DNA of 64,000 nt. Source: Streptomyces sp. NBC_01478 (GTDB taxonomy: Bacteria; Actinomycetota; Actinomycetes; Streptomycetales; Streptomycetaceae). Below the pieces are notes generated by a model. That model was given only the letters and a program-made list of their open reading frames with translations. It searched no databases and was not told where the DNA came from. Made by a program: the position numbers and the translations under genes. Each line of letters begins with the position of its first letter. The first letter of the stretch is position 1. Where the stretch lies: assembly GCF_036227225.1 (NCBI RefSeq), contig NZ_CP109444.1:2046001-2110000 (forward strand), in the 5' to 3' direction. Of this stretch, positions 25,456 through 34,986 are shown piece by piece.

Positions 25456-26205
25456 TCAGGACCTCCGCATCAGCAGGTCGCGCAGTTCGCGGGTGTGGCG
25501 GCGGCTGACCTGGAGTTCCTCGCCGCCCACCAGGACGCTCACCGTGCCCGCGTCCAGGCGGAGTTCGCCGATGTGGCGCAGGGCGACGAGGTGGCGGCGG
25601 TGGATGCGGACGAAGCCGCGCGAGCGCCAGCGGTCCTCCAGGGTGGAGACCGGTATGCGGACGAGATGGCTGCCCTTGTCGGTGTGGAGGCGGGCGTAGT
25701 CGCCCTGGGCCTCGACGTGGGTGATGTCGTCGACGGCCACGAAACGGGTGACGCCGCCGAGTTCGACGGCTATGTGGTCGGGGTCGGGTTCGTGCACGGG
25801 TATCCGCGGTGCGGCACCACCGAGTTCGACGGCCCGGCGCACGGCCTCGGCGAGGCGTTCCTTCCGCACCGGCTTCAGCACATAGTCAACTGCCTTGAGA
25901 TCGAAGGCCTGTACGGCGAAGTCCTCGTGCGCGGTGACGAACACGACGAGCGGCGGCTGCGCGAAACCCGTCAACAGCCGTGCCAGGTCGAGTCCGTCGA
26001 GGCCGGGCATCTGGATGTCGAGGAACACGACATCGATCGCCTCCGGTCCGTCAGGGCCCGATTCCAGGGCCCTGTTGATACGGCGCAGCGCCTCGGTCGC
26101 GTCGCCCGCGCCCTCCGCGCTGCCGATGCGTGGATCGGCGTTCAGCAGGTACAGCAACTCCTCCAGCGAGGGGCGTTCGTCGTCGACGGCGAGGGCGCGC
26201 AGCAT
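25456..26205 (-). CDS. LytTR-family response regulator
   Basis: A 249-residue two-domain regulator. The receiver domain has the acidic pair VDDE near the N-terminus, the phosphoacceptor D63 (VVFLDIQMPGLDG) and the lysine in YVLKPVRKERL. The C-terminal LytTR DNA-binding domain (about 145-249) contains HVEAQGDYARLHT and FVRIHRRHLVALRHI. It is the first gene of the operon regulator - DUF485-like - symporter - sensor kinase and probably activates the symporter genes in response to the kinase. LytTR sites are direct repeats; none was identified with confidence. Confidence 0.93.
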   Translation of the reverse strand: MLRALAVDDERPSLEELLYLLNADPRIGSAEGAGDATEALRRINRALESGPDGPEAIDVVFLDIQMPGLDGLDLARLLTGFAQPPLVVFVTAHEDFAVQAFDLKAVDYVLKPVRKERLAEAVRRAVELGGAAPRIPVHEPDPDHIAVELGGVTRFVAVDDITHVEAQGDYARLHTDKGSHLVRIPVSTLEDRWRSRGFVRIHRRHLVALRHIGELRLDAGTVSVLVGGEELQVSRRHTRELRDLLMRRS

Positions 26206-26282
26206 GAACGTGGAGTGTAGGAGGAATTCGTACGCCTGGACATGTACCGAGCGTGGACGTTCGCGCTGGATACAGTGCCGAC

Positions 26283-26786
26283 ATGAACAGCAGGACCACC
26301 CCGTTCGACGAGCTCGACCGGAAGATCATCACCGCGTTGATGGCGAACGCGCGGACCAGTTTCGCCGAGATCGGCGCGGTGGTCGGGCTGTCCGCGACGG
26401 CGGTGAAGCGGCGCGTGGACCGGTTGCGCGAGACGGGTGTGATCACCGGTTTCACGGCGACCGTGCAGCCGGCCGCGCTCGGCTGGCGCACGGAGGCGTA
26501 CGTGGAGGTGTACTGCGAGGGCGCCGCGCCCCCCAGGCGGCTCGCGGAGGTGGTGCGCAACCATCCGGAGATCACCGCGGCGATGACGGTGACCGGTGGC
26601 GCGGACGCGCTGCTGCACGTCCGCGCCACCGACGTGGACCATTTCGAGGAGGTGCTGGAGCGGATCCGGCAGGAGCCGTTCATCCGGAAGACGATCAGCG
26701 TGATGGTGCTGTCCCACCTCCTCCCGGAAAGCCCGGAGGCGGGCGCCACCCACCCCGCACCAGGGCGCGCACCAGACGTGCGTTGA
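26283..26786 (+). CDS. Lrp/AsnC-family transcriptional regulator
   Basis: A 167-residue regulator with an N-terminal winged HTH (about residues 9-58, LDRKIITALMANARTSFAEI and LSATAVKRRVDRLRETG) and a C-terminal RAM (ACT-like) domain for effector binding. It precedes an amidinohydrolase and ornithine aminotransferase, so it probably regulates arginine or ornithine catabolism, with the amino acid as effector. The ATG at 26283 (MNSRTTPFDELD) was chosen over the upstream start at 26253, which lies in the promoter space shared with the LytTR gene. Confidence 0.92.
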   Translation: MNSRTTPFDELDRKIITALMANARTSFAEIGAVVGLSATAVKRRVDRLRETGVITGFTATVQPAALGWRTEAYVEVYCEGAAPPRRLAEVVRNHPEITAAMTVTGGADALLHVRATDVDHFEEVLERIRQEPFIRKTISVMVLSHLLPESPEAGATHPAPGRAPDVR

Positions 26787-26806
26787 TGCTGCCAAAGACG
26801 CAGCAT
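26786..26806. promoter_or_regulatory. candidate operator before the arginine-catabolic genes
   Basis: ATGCTGC (26786-26792) and GCAGCAT (26800-26806) form a perfect 7-bp inverted repeat with a 7-bp spacer, 103 nt before the GTG of the amidinohydrolase. The half-site GCAGC appears once more at 26821-26825. It fits the size of Lrp/AsnC sites, and the Lrp gene is adjacent. Confidence 0.4.
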
Positions 26807-26909
26807 TCCTGCGCAGACACGCAGCCTTCATCGCTTGTCGCGCGTATTGGTCTCTTCCTACCGTGGTGTCAACCCCAGTCGTCATCACAGGAAGCGGAGG
26901 AACCCCTCT

Positions 26910-27722
26910 GTGCCCGAGACCCGTGTGCGGCGCCGGCGGCGCTTTCTCGTCTGCGAACCCAGACACTTCGCCGTGCAGTACGCGATCAACCCCTGGATGC
27001 ATCCCGACACCCAGGTGGACGTCGATCTCGCCCAGGAGCAGTGGCGGACGCTGATCGACACCTACCGCTCCCACGGCCACACCGTCGACACCGTGGCGCC
27101 GGCCCCCGGCCTGCCGGACATGGTCTTCGCCGCGAACTCGGCGGTCGTCGTCGAAGGCCGCGTCTTCGGCTCCTACTTCCACGCGCCGGAGCGGCGCGCC
27201 GAGTCCGACCACTACGACATGTGGTTCAAGGCGGCGGGCTACGACGTCCATCGCCCCGAGTCGGTGAGCGAGGGCGAGGGCGACCTGATCCCGACCGGCC
27301 GTTACGTCCTGGCAGGCACCGGGTTCCGCACGACCCGCGAGGCCCATCGTGAGGTGCAGGAGTTCTTCGGCGTCCCGGTGATCAGCCTGACGCTGGTGGA
27401 CCCGTACTTCTACCACCTGGACACGGCGCTGTTCGTCCTGGACGAGGACAACATCTGCTACTACCCGGAGGCGTTCTCGCCGGGCAGCCGCGAGGTGCTC
27501 GCGCGGCTGTTCCCGGACGCGGTGCTCGCGACCCGCGAGGACGCGATGACGTTCGGCCTCAACTCCGTCTCCGACGGCCTGCACGTCTTCATCGCGCCCC
27601 AGGCCGAGGCACTGGCCGCGCGCCTCGCCGAACGCGGCTACGTCCCCGTCCCCGTCGACCTGTCGGAGTTCCACAAAGCCGGCGGCGGCATCAAGTGCTG
27701 CACCCAGGAGATCCGCTCATGA
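26910..27722 (+). CDS. ddaH: dimethylargininase / arginine-amidinohydrolase family protein
   Basis: A 270-residue guanidino-group-modifying enzyme of the pentein fold. Recognisable parts are NPWMHPDTQVDVDLAQEQW, LPDMVFAANSAVV, the catalytic-His region NSVSDGLHVFIAP, and the C-terminal GGGIKCCTQEIRS with the nucleophilic cysteine (263 or 264). The family hydrolyses methylated arginines to citrulline; close relatives convert arginine directly to ornithine. Being coupled (ATGA) to ornithine aminotransferase, an ornithine-yielding arginine dihydrolase is an attractive alternative. The GTG at 26910 with GGAGG upstream is better than the ATG at 26835. It is likely controlled by the adjacent Lrp protein. 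Confidence 0.85.
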   Translation: MPETRVRRRRRFLVCEPRHFAVQYAINPWMHPDTQVDVDLAQEQWRTLIDTYRSHGHTVDTVAPAPGLPDMVFAANSAVVVEGRVFGSYFHAPERRAESDHYDMWFKAAGYDVHRPESVSEGEGDLIPTGRYVLAGTGFRTTREAHREVQEFFGVPVISLTLVDPYFYHLDTALFVLDEDNICYYPEAFSPGSREVLARLFPDAVLATREDAMTFGLNSVSDGLHVFIAPQAEALAARLAERGYVPVPVDLSEFHKAGGGIKCCTQEIRS

Positions 27723-28945
27723 CCGCACCCGCCAGTGCCCGTACGTCCGCCGACCTGATCCGTGCCGAGGAGCCGGTCCTCGCGCACAACTACCACCCGC
27801 TGCCCGTGGTGGTCGCCCGTGCCGAGGGCACCTGGGTGGAGGACGTCGAGGGCCGCCGCTACCTCGACATGCTCGCGGGCTACTCGGCCCTCAACTTCGG
27901 CCACCGCCACCCGGTGTTGATCGAGGCGGCCCACCGCCAGCTCGACCAACTGACGCTCACCTCCCGCGCCTTCCACAACGACAAGCTGGCCGAATTCGCC
28001 GAACGGCTCGCGGAGTTGACCGGGCTCGACATGGTGCTGCCGATGAACACGGGTGCGGAGGCGGTCGAGAGCGGCATCAAGGTGGCCCGCAAATGGGCCT
28101 ACGACGTGAAGGGCGTCCCGGCCGACCGGGCCACGATCGTCGTCGCCGCGGAGAACTTCCACGGCCGTACGACGACGATCGTCAGCTTCTCCACCGACGA
28201 GTCGGCGCGGGCGGGCTTCGGTCCCTTCACGCCGGGCTTCCGGATCGTGCCGTACAACGACCTGGCCGCGCTGGAGGCGGCGGTCGACGAGACGACGGCG
28301 GCGGTGCTGATCGAGCCCATCCAGGGCGAGGCCGGCGTGATCATCCCGGACGCGGGCTATCTGGCCGGTGTCCGCGAACTCACCACCCGCAAGGGCTGCT
28401 TGTTCATCGCGGACGAGATCCAGTCGGGGCTCGGCCGCACCGGCCGCACGCTCGCCGTGGAGCACGAGGGTGTCGTCCCGGACGTGCTGCTGCTCGGCAA
28501 GGCGCTGGGCGGCGGGATCGTGCCGGTCTCGGCGGTGGTCGCGCGGCGCGACGTGCTGGGCGTACTGCACCCGGGCGAGCACGGTTCGACGTTCGGCGGG
28601 AATCCACTCGCCGCGGCGGTCGGCACGGCGGTGGTCGAGTTGCTGGAGACGGGTGAATTCCAGCGCAGGGCCACGGAGTTGGGCGTGGTGCTGCGGGACG
28701 GTCTCACCGAACTGATCGGCAAGGGCGTGGTCGGTTTCCGCTCGCGCGGCCTCTGGGCGGGCGTCGACGTGGACCCGTCGATCGGCACCGGCCGCGAGAT
28801 CAGCGAACGCCTCATGCGAGAGGGCGTCTTGGCCAAGGACACCCACGGCTCCACCATCCGACTGGCCCCACCGCTGACCATCACGGCGGACGAACTCCGG
28901 TCGGCCGTGGGCACGTTGGAGAAGGTACTGACGCAAGGGGCTTGA
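27719..28945 (+). CDS. rocD: ornithine--oxo-acid aminotransferase
   Basis: A 408-residue class III PLP aminotransferase. The PLP lysine is K261 (LLLGKALGGGIVPVSAV), the PLP-stacking region DEIQSGLGRTGRTLAVEHE, and the N-terminal YHPLPVVVARAEGTWVED is typical of ornithine aminotransferase. It converts ornithine and 2-oxoglutarate to glutamate semialdehyde and glutamate. Its ATG overlaps the TGA of the upstream enzyme (ATGA), so the two act in one pathway from arginine to glutamate. Confidence 0.93.
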   Translation: MTAPASARTSADLIRAEEPVLAHNYHPLPVVVARAEGTWVEDVEGRRYLDMLAGYSALNFGHRHPVLIEAAHRQLDQLTLTSRAFHNDKLAEFAERLAELTGLDMVLPMNTGAEAVESGIKVARKWAYDVKGVPADRATIVVAAENFHGRTTTIVSFSTDESARAGFGPFTPGFRIVPYNDLAALEAAVDETTAAVLIEPIQGEAGVIIPDAGYLAGVRELTTRKGCLFIADEIQSGLGRTGRTLAVEHEGVVPDVLLLGKALGGGIVPVSAVVARRDVLGVLHPGEHGSTFGGNPLAAAVGTAVVELLETGEFQRRATELGVVLRDGLTELIGKGVVGFRSRGLWAGVDVDPSIGTGREISERLMREGVLAKDTHGSTIRLAPPLTITADELRSAVGTLEKVLTQGA

Positions 28946-28982
28946 TGCGGTGGGTGGGTTGGACCGGCACGGAGGCGTCGGT

Positions 28983-29440
28983 CCAACCCACCCTCACCAA
29001 CTGCTACTTGGCGGTGGGAGCGCCGGTGGCGACCAGAACGGCCCGGCGAGGAGACGACGGGCCACGGGCCTCGCCCACGGTGAGCTCAGCTCGGAGGGGA
29101 GCGCAGGGCGGTCGGTCCAGCCGTGCCCCAGTGGACGCGCCCGACTCCCGCGCAGAAACGGCTAGTTGTCCGACCCGTTCAGCCTCGCAGGAGTGGCCGT
29201 GTCGGCCAACGCGGCCTGGGCGAGGAGAGGACGAGCTACGGACCTCGGCCCACGGTGCACTCGGCTCAGGAGGCAGGTTCTCCGCCCAAGCGCTCACGCT
29301 CCTCGGGCGGGGAGCCACAGGGCAGTCCGTCCAGCCGGGCCCAAGTGGACGAGCCCGACTCCCACGCACAATCGGCTAGTTGTCCAACCCGTTCAGCCTC
29401 GCAGGAGCAGCCGTGTCGGCCAACGCGGCCTGGGCGAGGA
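28983..29440. repeat. degenerate tandem repeats of the 3' end of the next gene
   Basis: A segment containing CTAGTTGTCC, CGTTCAGCCTCGCAGGAG and GTGTCGGCCAACGCGGCC occurs at 29162-29228 and again at 29376-29440, a period of 214 bp with few mismatches; the preceding TCCAGCCG-containing stretches (29116 and 29330) keep the same spacing. A shorter, more diverged copy starts near 28983. The last copy is the coding 3' end of the 95-residue gene on the minus strand; the others carry in-frame traces such as LTVGEAR in place of LTADEAR. This fills the space after rocD, where no other gene is seen. Confidence 0.75.
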
Positions 29441-29663
29441 GGCGGCGGGCCAGGTCTCGGGCCTCGTCCGCGGTCAGTGAGGCCCAGAGGCCGGGCTCGC
29501 CGCGCACGACGGGGCCCACGTCCAGGGTGACCCGGCTGATCGGGCGCTCCGGGATCGCCAGCAGCAGCCGCTTCACCGCGACCTGCCGACCGCACGTGGT
29601 CACCAACGGCGCTTCACCTGACGGCGGGAGCGGCTCCTGCCCTGACCGATTCATCTCCTCCAC
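29376..29663 (-). CDS. hypothetical small protein
   Basis: A 95-residue soluble protein, not recognised. Its N-terminal part is beta-like (VAVKRLLLAIPERPISRVTL, DVGPVVRGEPGLWASL) and its C-terminal half helical (TADEARDLARRLLAQAALAD), ending ARLNGLDN. The reading is helped by the sequence duplication downstream, which shares the 3' coding end. A GTG at 29663 or an ATG at 29654 may be the start; a GGAGGAG sits just before the ATG. It has no operon partner. Related proteins in streptomycetes are, to my memory, of unknown function. Confidence 0.55.
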   Translation of the reverse strand: MEEMNRSGQEPLPPSGEAPLVTTCGRQVAVKRLLLAIPERPISRVTLDVGPVVRGEPGLWASLTADEARDLARRLLAQAALADTAAPARLNGLDN

Positions 29664-30234
29664 GACCTTCCCTGAGTACCCGGCGAGGTATCAGGAGCAG
29701 CGCCGGACGGGGCCGGGTTGTTCCCGGGGAGCGGCGGCGGCACCTGTTCGGGCCGGGGGCGGAGGGCGGTCTTGTGGCTGCCGCACCGGGCGGCGCCGCC
29801 TTCCGCCGGCCGTGGTCCAGGCTCCGGACCGGTTAGGGGCGGCCCGGGCGGATCGGGGCGGGAGACACCGTAGCCAGCCGCGTGCCCGCGCCCGCGCAGC
29901 GCCTGCGGCAGCACCGGCCCCGGTCACGGCGATGGCTCCGGCCGACTGCCCCGGCGCCCGGCGCAACCGGTTCGGCTGGCCTGGGCCATCGCCAGGCCTC
30001 GCGGATGCCGTCGGCGGCAGAAGCCGGCCGGACTCGACCCGGCCGGCGCAGCCGTAGCCCACCGTGCACCCCATACAGCGCACCGTGGTGTTCACCGGCC
30101 CCCGGGTGAACCCCCGGCGAATTCTCGCCCGCCCTCCGGTCAGAACAGGGTCAAGGGACGCGGTGGGGGCCGTGGCGCCCTCATAAGATCGCCGGTACCG
30201 CCACCTTTCGTACGACTCTCCCTGGAGGCCCGGC
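29664..30234. other. non-coding or unassigned GC-rich stretch
   Basis: These 571 bp separate the small gene from the efeO gene. Open frames exist on both strands but their translations are low-complexity (Pro, Arg, Gly, Ala) and have no usable ribosome-binding sites. No iron-box-like palindrome was found before efeO, although an iron-regulated promoter would be expected. No other structure is visible. Confidence 0.5.
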
Positions 30235-31518
30235 GTGCCCGAAACCGCGCGCGGCGCCGAAGCCGAACCCGAGGCAAAGACCGAGACCGAGCCTGGTCCG
30301 GTGTCGCCGTCGCCTGTTCCCGCTGCCCGGCGTCGGCGGACCTTGCTGCTCGCCGCCGGCGCCCTCCTCGTCGTGGCCGTCGTCGGCGCCGGGGTGCTCG
30401 CCATCCGTGGCTCCGGCTCGGGCGGGAAGGCCACCGTCGCCGCCGGGCTGCCGCACACCACCGTCGAGGTCGCGACCTCCGGGTGCGGCAGCGGCTGGAC
30501 GCACCCGGAGGCCGGTCACCAGGTCTTCGAACTGCACAACACGTCCAGCACGGCGGCCGAGGTGTACCTCACCGATCCGACGACCGGCGCGGTCTACGGC
30601 GAGGTCGAGGGGCTGGCCCCGGGGACGGTCCGGCCGCTCGGGGTGACCCTCGGGAACGGCTCGTACGCCTTCAAGTGTCTGCCCGACGACGCCGACGCCG
30701 TGACCGGGCCGACCGTGCGGATCACCGGTTCGACGGTGCGGAGCGGACCGGCGGCCGTGCCGATCACCCAGCAGGAACTGATCCCGCCGACACTCGCCTA
30801 CCAGAAGTGGATCCAGGCCCGGACCGTCGAACTGGCCGCGAAGACCGATGTGTTGCGTGCCGCCGTCGACCGCGGAGACCTCGCCGCGGCCCGCAGGGCG
30901 TGGCTGCCCGCGCATCTCGTCTACGAGCGGATGGGCGCCGCCTACGGCACCTTCGGCGACTCGGACGGGGCGATCAACGGCACCACGGCCGGGCTCGCGG
31001 GCGGGGTGCGCGATGCCGGGTTCACCGGGTTCCATCGGGTCGAGTACGGGCTGTGGCACGGCGAGTCGGCGAGCGGCCTGCGCGGTCCCGCCGGTCAACT
31101 CGCCAAGGACGTCCACGCGTTGGAGAGCAGTTGGCCCTCGCAGCGGATGGATCCGGCCGACACCGGTCTGCGGGCGCACGAAATCCTGGAGAACACCGTG
31201 CAGTTCGAGCTGACCGGCCGTACCGACTACGGCAGCGGCACCAACCTGGCCACCGCCCGCGCCAACCTTGACGGCACCCGGGTGCTGCTCGGCCATCTGC
31301 GCCCGCTGCTGAAGACGCGGGACGCGGGGTTCGCGGAACTCGGCACGTGGATGGACCGGGCGCAGCGCACCCTGGACGGCCTCGACCGCTCCGGGAAGTG
31401 GACGCCCCTGGCTCAACTCACCCGTCCGCAGCGGGAGAAGGTCGACGCCGACCTCGGTGGACTGGTCGAGCGGCTGGCCGACGTGGCCGCCCTGACGGAC
31501 GTACGGAGGACCGCGTGA
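30235..31518 (+). CDS. efeO: EfeO-type iron uptake protein (cupredoxin + M75 peptidase-like)
   Basis: A 427-residue protein with an acidic/proline N-terminus and one membrane anchor ([20 protein letters not shown]), then a cupredoxin-like domain (about 70-180) and a C-terminal M75/imelysin-like domain (about 185-420) with the metal motif HRVEYGLWH (HxxE). EfeO binds ferrous or ferric iron outside the membrane. It begins with GTG after CTGGAGG. The stop overlaps the start of efeB (GTGA). No EfeU permease gene lies next to it, unlike the usual efeUOB order, so the two proteins may serve heme or iron handling outside the cell, or use a permease elsewhere. Confidence 0.9.
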   Translation: MPETARGAEAEPEAKTETEPGPVSPSPVPAARRRRTLLLAAGALLVVAVVGAGVLAIRGSGSGGKATVAAGLPHTTVEVATSGCGSGWTHPEAGHQVFELHNTSSTAAEVYLTDPTTGAVYGEVEGLAPGTVRPLGVTLGNGSYAFKCLPDDADAVTGPTVRITGSTVRSGPAAVPITQQELIPPTLAYQKWIQARTVELAAKTDVLRAAVDRGDLAAARRAWLPAHLVYERMGAAYGTFGDSDGAINGTTAGLAGGVRDAGFTGFHRVEYGLWHGESASGLRGPAGQLAKDVHALESSWPSQRMDPADTGLRAHEILENTVQFELTGRTDYGSGTNLATARANLDGTRVLLGHLRPLLKTRDAGFAELGTWMDRAQRTLDGLDRSGKWTPLAQLTRPQREKVDADLGGLVERLADVAALTDVRRTA

Positions 31519-32732
31519 AGCACGGATACGAGGCGGGCCGCCGGGGCTTCCTGGCGAGTGCGGCGGCCGTGGCCGGTGCCGGGCTTGTGGCGGCCGATCG
31601 CGGTGCCGCCGAGGCCGCGGTGCCGACCGCCGCGAGCGTGCCGTTCCACGGACTTCATCAGGCCGGGATCATCACCCCGGCGCAGCGCGCCACGGCCTTC
31701 GTGTCCTTCGACACCACCGCCGAGAACCGGGCCGAACTGACCGACCTCCTACGGACGTTGACCGAGCGGGCGCGTTTCCTCACCACCGGCGGCAGCCCGG
31801 CGGACCTGGGGATCACGGCCCCGCCCGCCGACTCCGGCACGCTGGGCCCGGACCTCCCGGCCGACCGGCTGAGCGTCACGGTCGGCGTCGGGGCGTCCCT
31901 CTTCGACAACCGTTACGGACTGACGAAGCTCGCGCCGCGCCGGCTGACCGCGATGCCCGCCTTCCCCGACGACGATCTCGACGCCGCCTGGTGTCACGGC
32001 GACATGAGCGTGCAGTTCTGCGCCGACAGCGCGGACATCGTGCTGCACGCGCTGCGCGATGTCGCCCGGCACACCCGCGGCGGCCTCCAAGTGCGGTGGC
32101 GGACCGACGGGTTCATCAGTCCGCCGCGCCCCTCGGGCACCCCGCGCAACCACCTCGGCTTCAAGGACGGCATCGCCAACCTGGAGGTGACCGACGCCCG
32201 CGCGATGAACGACCTTGTGTGGGTGGGCGGTAGCAGTGGCGAACCGGACTGGGCGACCGGCGGCAGCTATCAAGTCGTACGGCTGATACGGATGTTGGTG
32301 GAGTTCTGGGACCGGGTCTCCCTCACCGAGCAGGAGCGGATGTTCGGCCGCTCCCGGGACACCGGTGCCCCGCTGGACGGACACCACGAGAAGGACACGC
32401 CGAACTTCGCGCAGGACCCGCAGGGCGATGTGATCCCGCTCGACAGCCACATCCGGCTCGCCAACCCGCGCACCACGCAGAGCGCGGACCAGCGCATCCT
32501 GCGCCGGGGTTACAACTACGACCGGGGCATGGACAGCAACGGCAACCTCGACATGGGGCTGCTGTTCTGCTGCTACCAGCAGGACCTGGCGCGGCAGTTC
32601 GCGAAGGTGCAGGAGCGGCTGGCCGGTGAACCGCTGGTCGACTACATCTCGCCGTACGGCGGCGGCTACTTCTTCGCGCTCCCCGGTGTGCGGGACGCGT
32701 CCGACTGGCTGGGCCGCACCCTGCTGGCCTGA
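31515..32732 (+). CDS. efeB: EfeB-type deferrochelatase / DyP-type peroxidase
   Basis: A 405-residue heme peroxidase of the dye-decolourising family. It has a twin-arginine signal ([20 protein letters not shown]) and the DyP signature [11 protein letters not shown] carrying the distal Asp. Later [19 protein letters not shown] and [18 protein letters not shown] are typical of EfeB. It acts after export across the membrane, removing iron from heme or oxidising ferrous iron for EfeO. The GTG start at 31515 overlaps the efeO stop, fixing the start and coupling the two. Confidence 0.94.
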   Translation: MKHGYEAGRRGFLASAAAVAGAGLVAADRGAAEAAVPTAASVPFHGLHQAGIITPAQRATAFVSFDTTAENRAELTDLLRTLTERARFLTTGGSPADLGITAPPADSGTLGPDLPADRLSVTVGVGASLFDNRYGLTKLAPRRLTAMPAFPDDDLDAAWCHGDMSVQFCADSADIVLHALRDVARHTRGGLQVRWRTDGFISPPRPSGTPRNHLGFKDGIANLEVTDARAMNDLVWVGGSSGEPDWATGGSYQVVRLIRMLVEFWDRVSLTEQERMFGRSRDTGAPLDGHHEKDTPNFAQDPQGDVIPLDSHIRLANPRTTQSADQRILRRGYNYDRGMDSNGNLDMGLLFCCYQQDLARQFAKVQERLAGEPLVDYISPYGGGYFFALPGVRDASDWLGRTLLA

Positions 32733-32905
32733 GAGCAGGGTCAAGAACAGGCCAACAGACCATGAGAAATTCCTGACCGGGCGTTCGCTCCCGCGACATT
32801 GCCGCTCCCCCGCCCCGCCGTCACCATTGCCCAGGATTCGGCCGTAGGCGACACGGCCATGGACGGCGTGAGCGCGGAACCACTGCTCCCGGAAGGCGAG
32901 ACAGC

Positions 32906-34786
32906 ATGATCGGCAAAGGAAGAACCCCCGGTGCACGGCGCCGGCTGACGCGTGTGGGCGCCCTGCTCGGCGCCGCGGCCCTGGCCACCGCGGGCGGGGC
33001 GTTCCCCGCGGCGGCGGCCTCGAACGGCCACAGGCCCACGGGCGGCACACACACGGCGACGCCGATCAAGCACGTGGTCGTGATCTACGACGAGAACATC
33101 TCGTTCGACCACTACTTCGCCACCTACCCCCAGGCCGCGAACACGGACGGCACCAAGTTCAAGGCCGCGGCACACACGCCGAAGGCCGACAACCTGCTCA
33201 ACGCCGGGCTGCTGAAGAAGAACCCGAACCTCTACACGCCCACGCGCCTGAGCAGTTCGCAGGTGATGACCTGCGACCAGAACCACTCCTACGGCCCCGA
33301 GCAGTACGCGGCCGACGGCGGCAAGGCCGACAAGTACGTCGAGAACACCGAGGTCAACAAGTGCACCGGCCTCTTCGGTGAGCCCGGCCTGGTGATGGAC
33401 TACTACGACGGCAACACCGTCACGGGCATGTGGAACTACGCCCAGCAGTACGCGTTGAACGACCACTCCTTCAGCTCCACCTTCGGTCCCTCGACGCCCG
33501 GCGCGCTGAACCTGATCTCCGGTCAGACGCACGGCGTGATCTCGGTCGACCCGGCCTCCGGCACCGAGAACCCGAAGCAGACGACGACTCCGGACTCGTA
33601 CGCCGTGGTCTCCCCGAACGCCAAGGGCGTCGGCACGGTCATCAACGACCCCGACCCGGCCTTCGACGACTGCTCGGACAAGGACCACACCGCGACCAGC
33701 GCGCTCGCGGAGATGCAGGGCAAGAACATCGGCGACCTGCTCAACTCCAAGAGCGTGAGCTGGGGTTGGTTCCAGGGCGGCTTCCGGCCGAGCACCGCGT
33801 GGGACGGCAAGAGCGGTGACTACGCCAAGTGCGCGGGCACCACGCACACCAACGTGGGCGGCGCCGCGTCCGAGGACTACAGCCCGCACCACTCGCCGTT
33901 CGAGTACTACAAGTCGACGTCCAACCCGCACCACCTGGCGCCGAAGTCCGTCGCCGAGATCGGGCACAACGGCCGGGCGAACCACAACTACGACCTGACC
34001 GACTTCGACGCCGCGCTGAAGGCCAACAACCTTCCCGCGGTGAGCTTCCTGAAGGCGGCCGAGTACCAGGACGGGCACGCCGGTTACTCCGACCCGGCCG
34101 ACGAGCAGAACTTCCTGATCAAGGAGATCAACGCCCTGCAGAAGTCGCCCGAGTGGAAGTCGACGGCGGTCGTGCTCGCCTACGACGACTCCGACGGCTG
34201 GTACGACCACGTCTCCTCGAAGGTGCTCAACGGCTCCAAGGACTCGACGGTCGGCTCCAACAGCAAGGCCACCGACAGCCCCGCCTGCCAGGCCGGCCCG
34301 GCGGCGAAGGGCGGCTACGCGGACCGCTGCGGACCGGGCACCCGGCAGCCGCTGCTGGTCATCTCGCCGTACAGCAAGGTCAATTCGATCGACCACACGG
34401 CCACCGAGCAGGCGTCGATCACGCAGTTCATCGAAAACAACTGGCACACGGGCCGCATCGGTGACGCGTCCTTCGACCAGCGGGCGGGCACCCTGGGCGG
34501 CATGTTCGACTTCCGGCACCCCAACGACAAGCAGGTGCTGCTGAATTCGGACGGCTCGGTGAAGTCGGTGAAGCGGATCCCGCACTACGCGCAGACGTCG
34601 TCGACGGCCACGAAGGCCCCGTACCCGGCGTACGTCCAGGACCTGAGGGAGCAGAACGTCGCCGCCAGCACCACGCCCTCCTCGGCCCTGCCGGTCGCCG
34701 TGGGCGCCGGTCTGGTCACGGCGGTCGGAGCGACCACCGCGTTCGCGCTGTACCGGCGCCGGTCGGCACGCACCGCGTCCCGGTAA
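32906..34786 (+). CDS. secreted/wall-anchored phosphoesterase (phospholipase C / acid phosphatase family)
   Basis: A 626-residue exported enzyme of the PF04185 phosphoesterase family (phospholipase C, AcpA). A long signal peptide (RRRLTRVGALLGAAALATAG) is followed by IKHVVVIYDENISFDHYFAT, with the catalytic Glu-Asn-Ser-like motif, then NDHSFSSTFGPSTPGALNLI and VVLAYDDSDGWYDHV. A C-terminal membrane helix (LPVAVGAGLVTAVGATTAFAL) ends in YRRRSARTASR, so the protein is probably held at the cell surface by this tail. Substrates may be phospholipids or phosphate esters. No phosphate box was recognised. A strong terminator follows. Confidence 0.9.
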   Translation: MIGKGRTPGARRRLTRVGALLGAAALATAGGAFPAAAASNGHRPTGGTHTATPIKHVVVIYDENISFDHYFATYPQAANTDGTKFKAAAHTPKADNLLNAGLLKKNPNLYTPTRLSSSQVMTCDQNHSYGPEQYAADGGKADKYVENTEVNKCTGLFGEPGLVMDYYDGNTVTGMWNYAQQYALNDHSFSSTFGPSTPGALNLISGQTHGVISVDPASGTENPKQTTTPDSYAVVSPNAKGVGTVINDPDPAFDDCSDKDHTATSALAEMQGKNIGDLLNSKSVSWGWFQGGFRPSTAWDGKSGDYAKCAGTTHTNVGGAASEDYSPHHSPFEYYKSTSNPHHLAPKSVAEIGHNGRANHNYDLTDFDAALKANNLPAVSFLKAAEYQDGHAGYSDPADEQNFLIKEINALQKSPEWKSTAVVLAYDDSDGWYDHVSSKVLNGSKDSTVGSNSKATDSPACQAGPAAKGGYADRCGPGTRQPLLVISPYSKVNSIDHTATEQASITQFIENNWHTGRIGDASFDQRAGTLGGMFDFRHPNDKQVLLNSDGSVKSVKRIPHYAQTSSTATKAPYPAYVQDLREQNVAASTTPSSALPVAVGAGLVTAVGATTAFALYRRRSARTASR

Positions 34787-34816
34787 GTCACGCTGAACCG
34801 GGGTGAGTTGCCCCGG

Positions 34817-34851
34817 ACGGAGGGCGGCGAGGGGATCTCGCCGCCCTCCGT
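34817..34851 (+). terminator. terminator after the phosphoesterase gene
   Basis: A perfect 15-bp inverted repeat, ACGGAGGGCGGCGAG (34817-34831) and CTCGCCGCCCTCCGT (34837-34851), with a 5-nt loop, 30 nt after the stop codon. It separates the phosphoesterase gene from plsC. Confidence 0.85.
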
Positions 34852-34986
34852 CGTGCCCGGCGGCGGCCTGATCGCCACCGGTTCCACGGGACGGCGCCTG
34901 CCCCTACACTGGCAGCCCACGAGGTACCGGGTGACCTGCGAGAACAGGTCGGTCGAGCCGAGCCGCCGGAGTGAGGAGCGACCCCC

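Noticed and set aside
23351..25699. 782-codon plus-strand frame opposite the symporter
   Set aside because: The translation is Glu/Gly/Arg-rich and repetitive in composition, while the minus strand encodes an obvious multi-span SSS transporter.
29651..30180. Several open frames in the space before efeO
   Set aside because: Low-complexity Pro/Arg/Gly translations without start signals or resemblance to known proteins.
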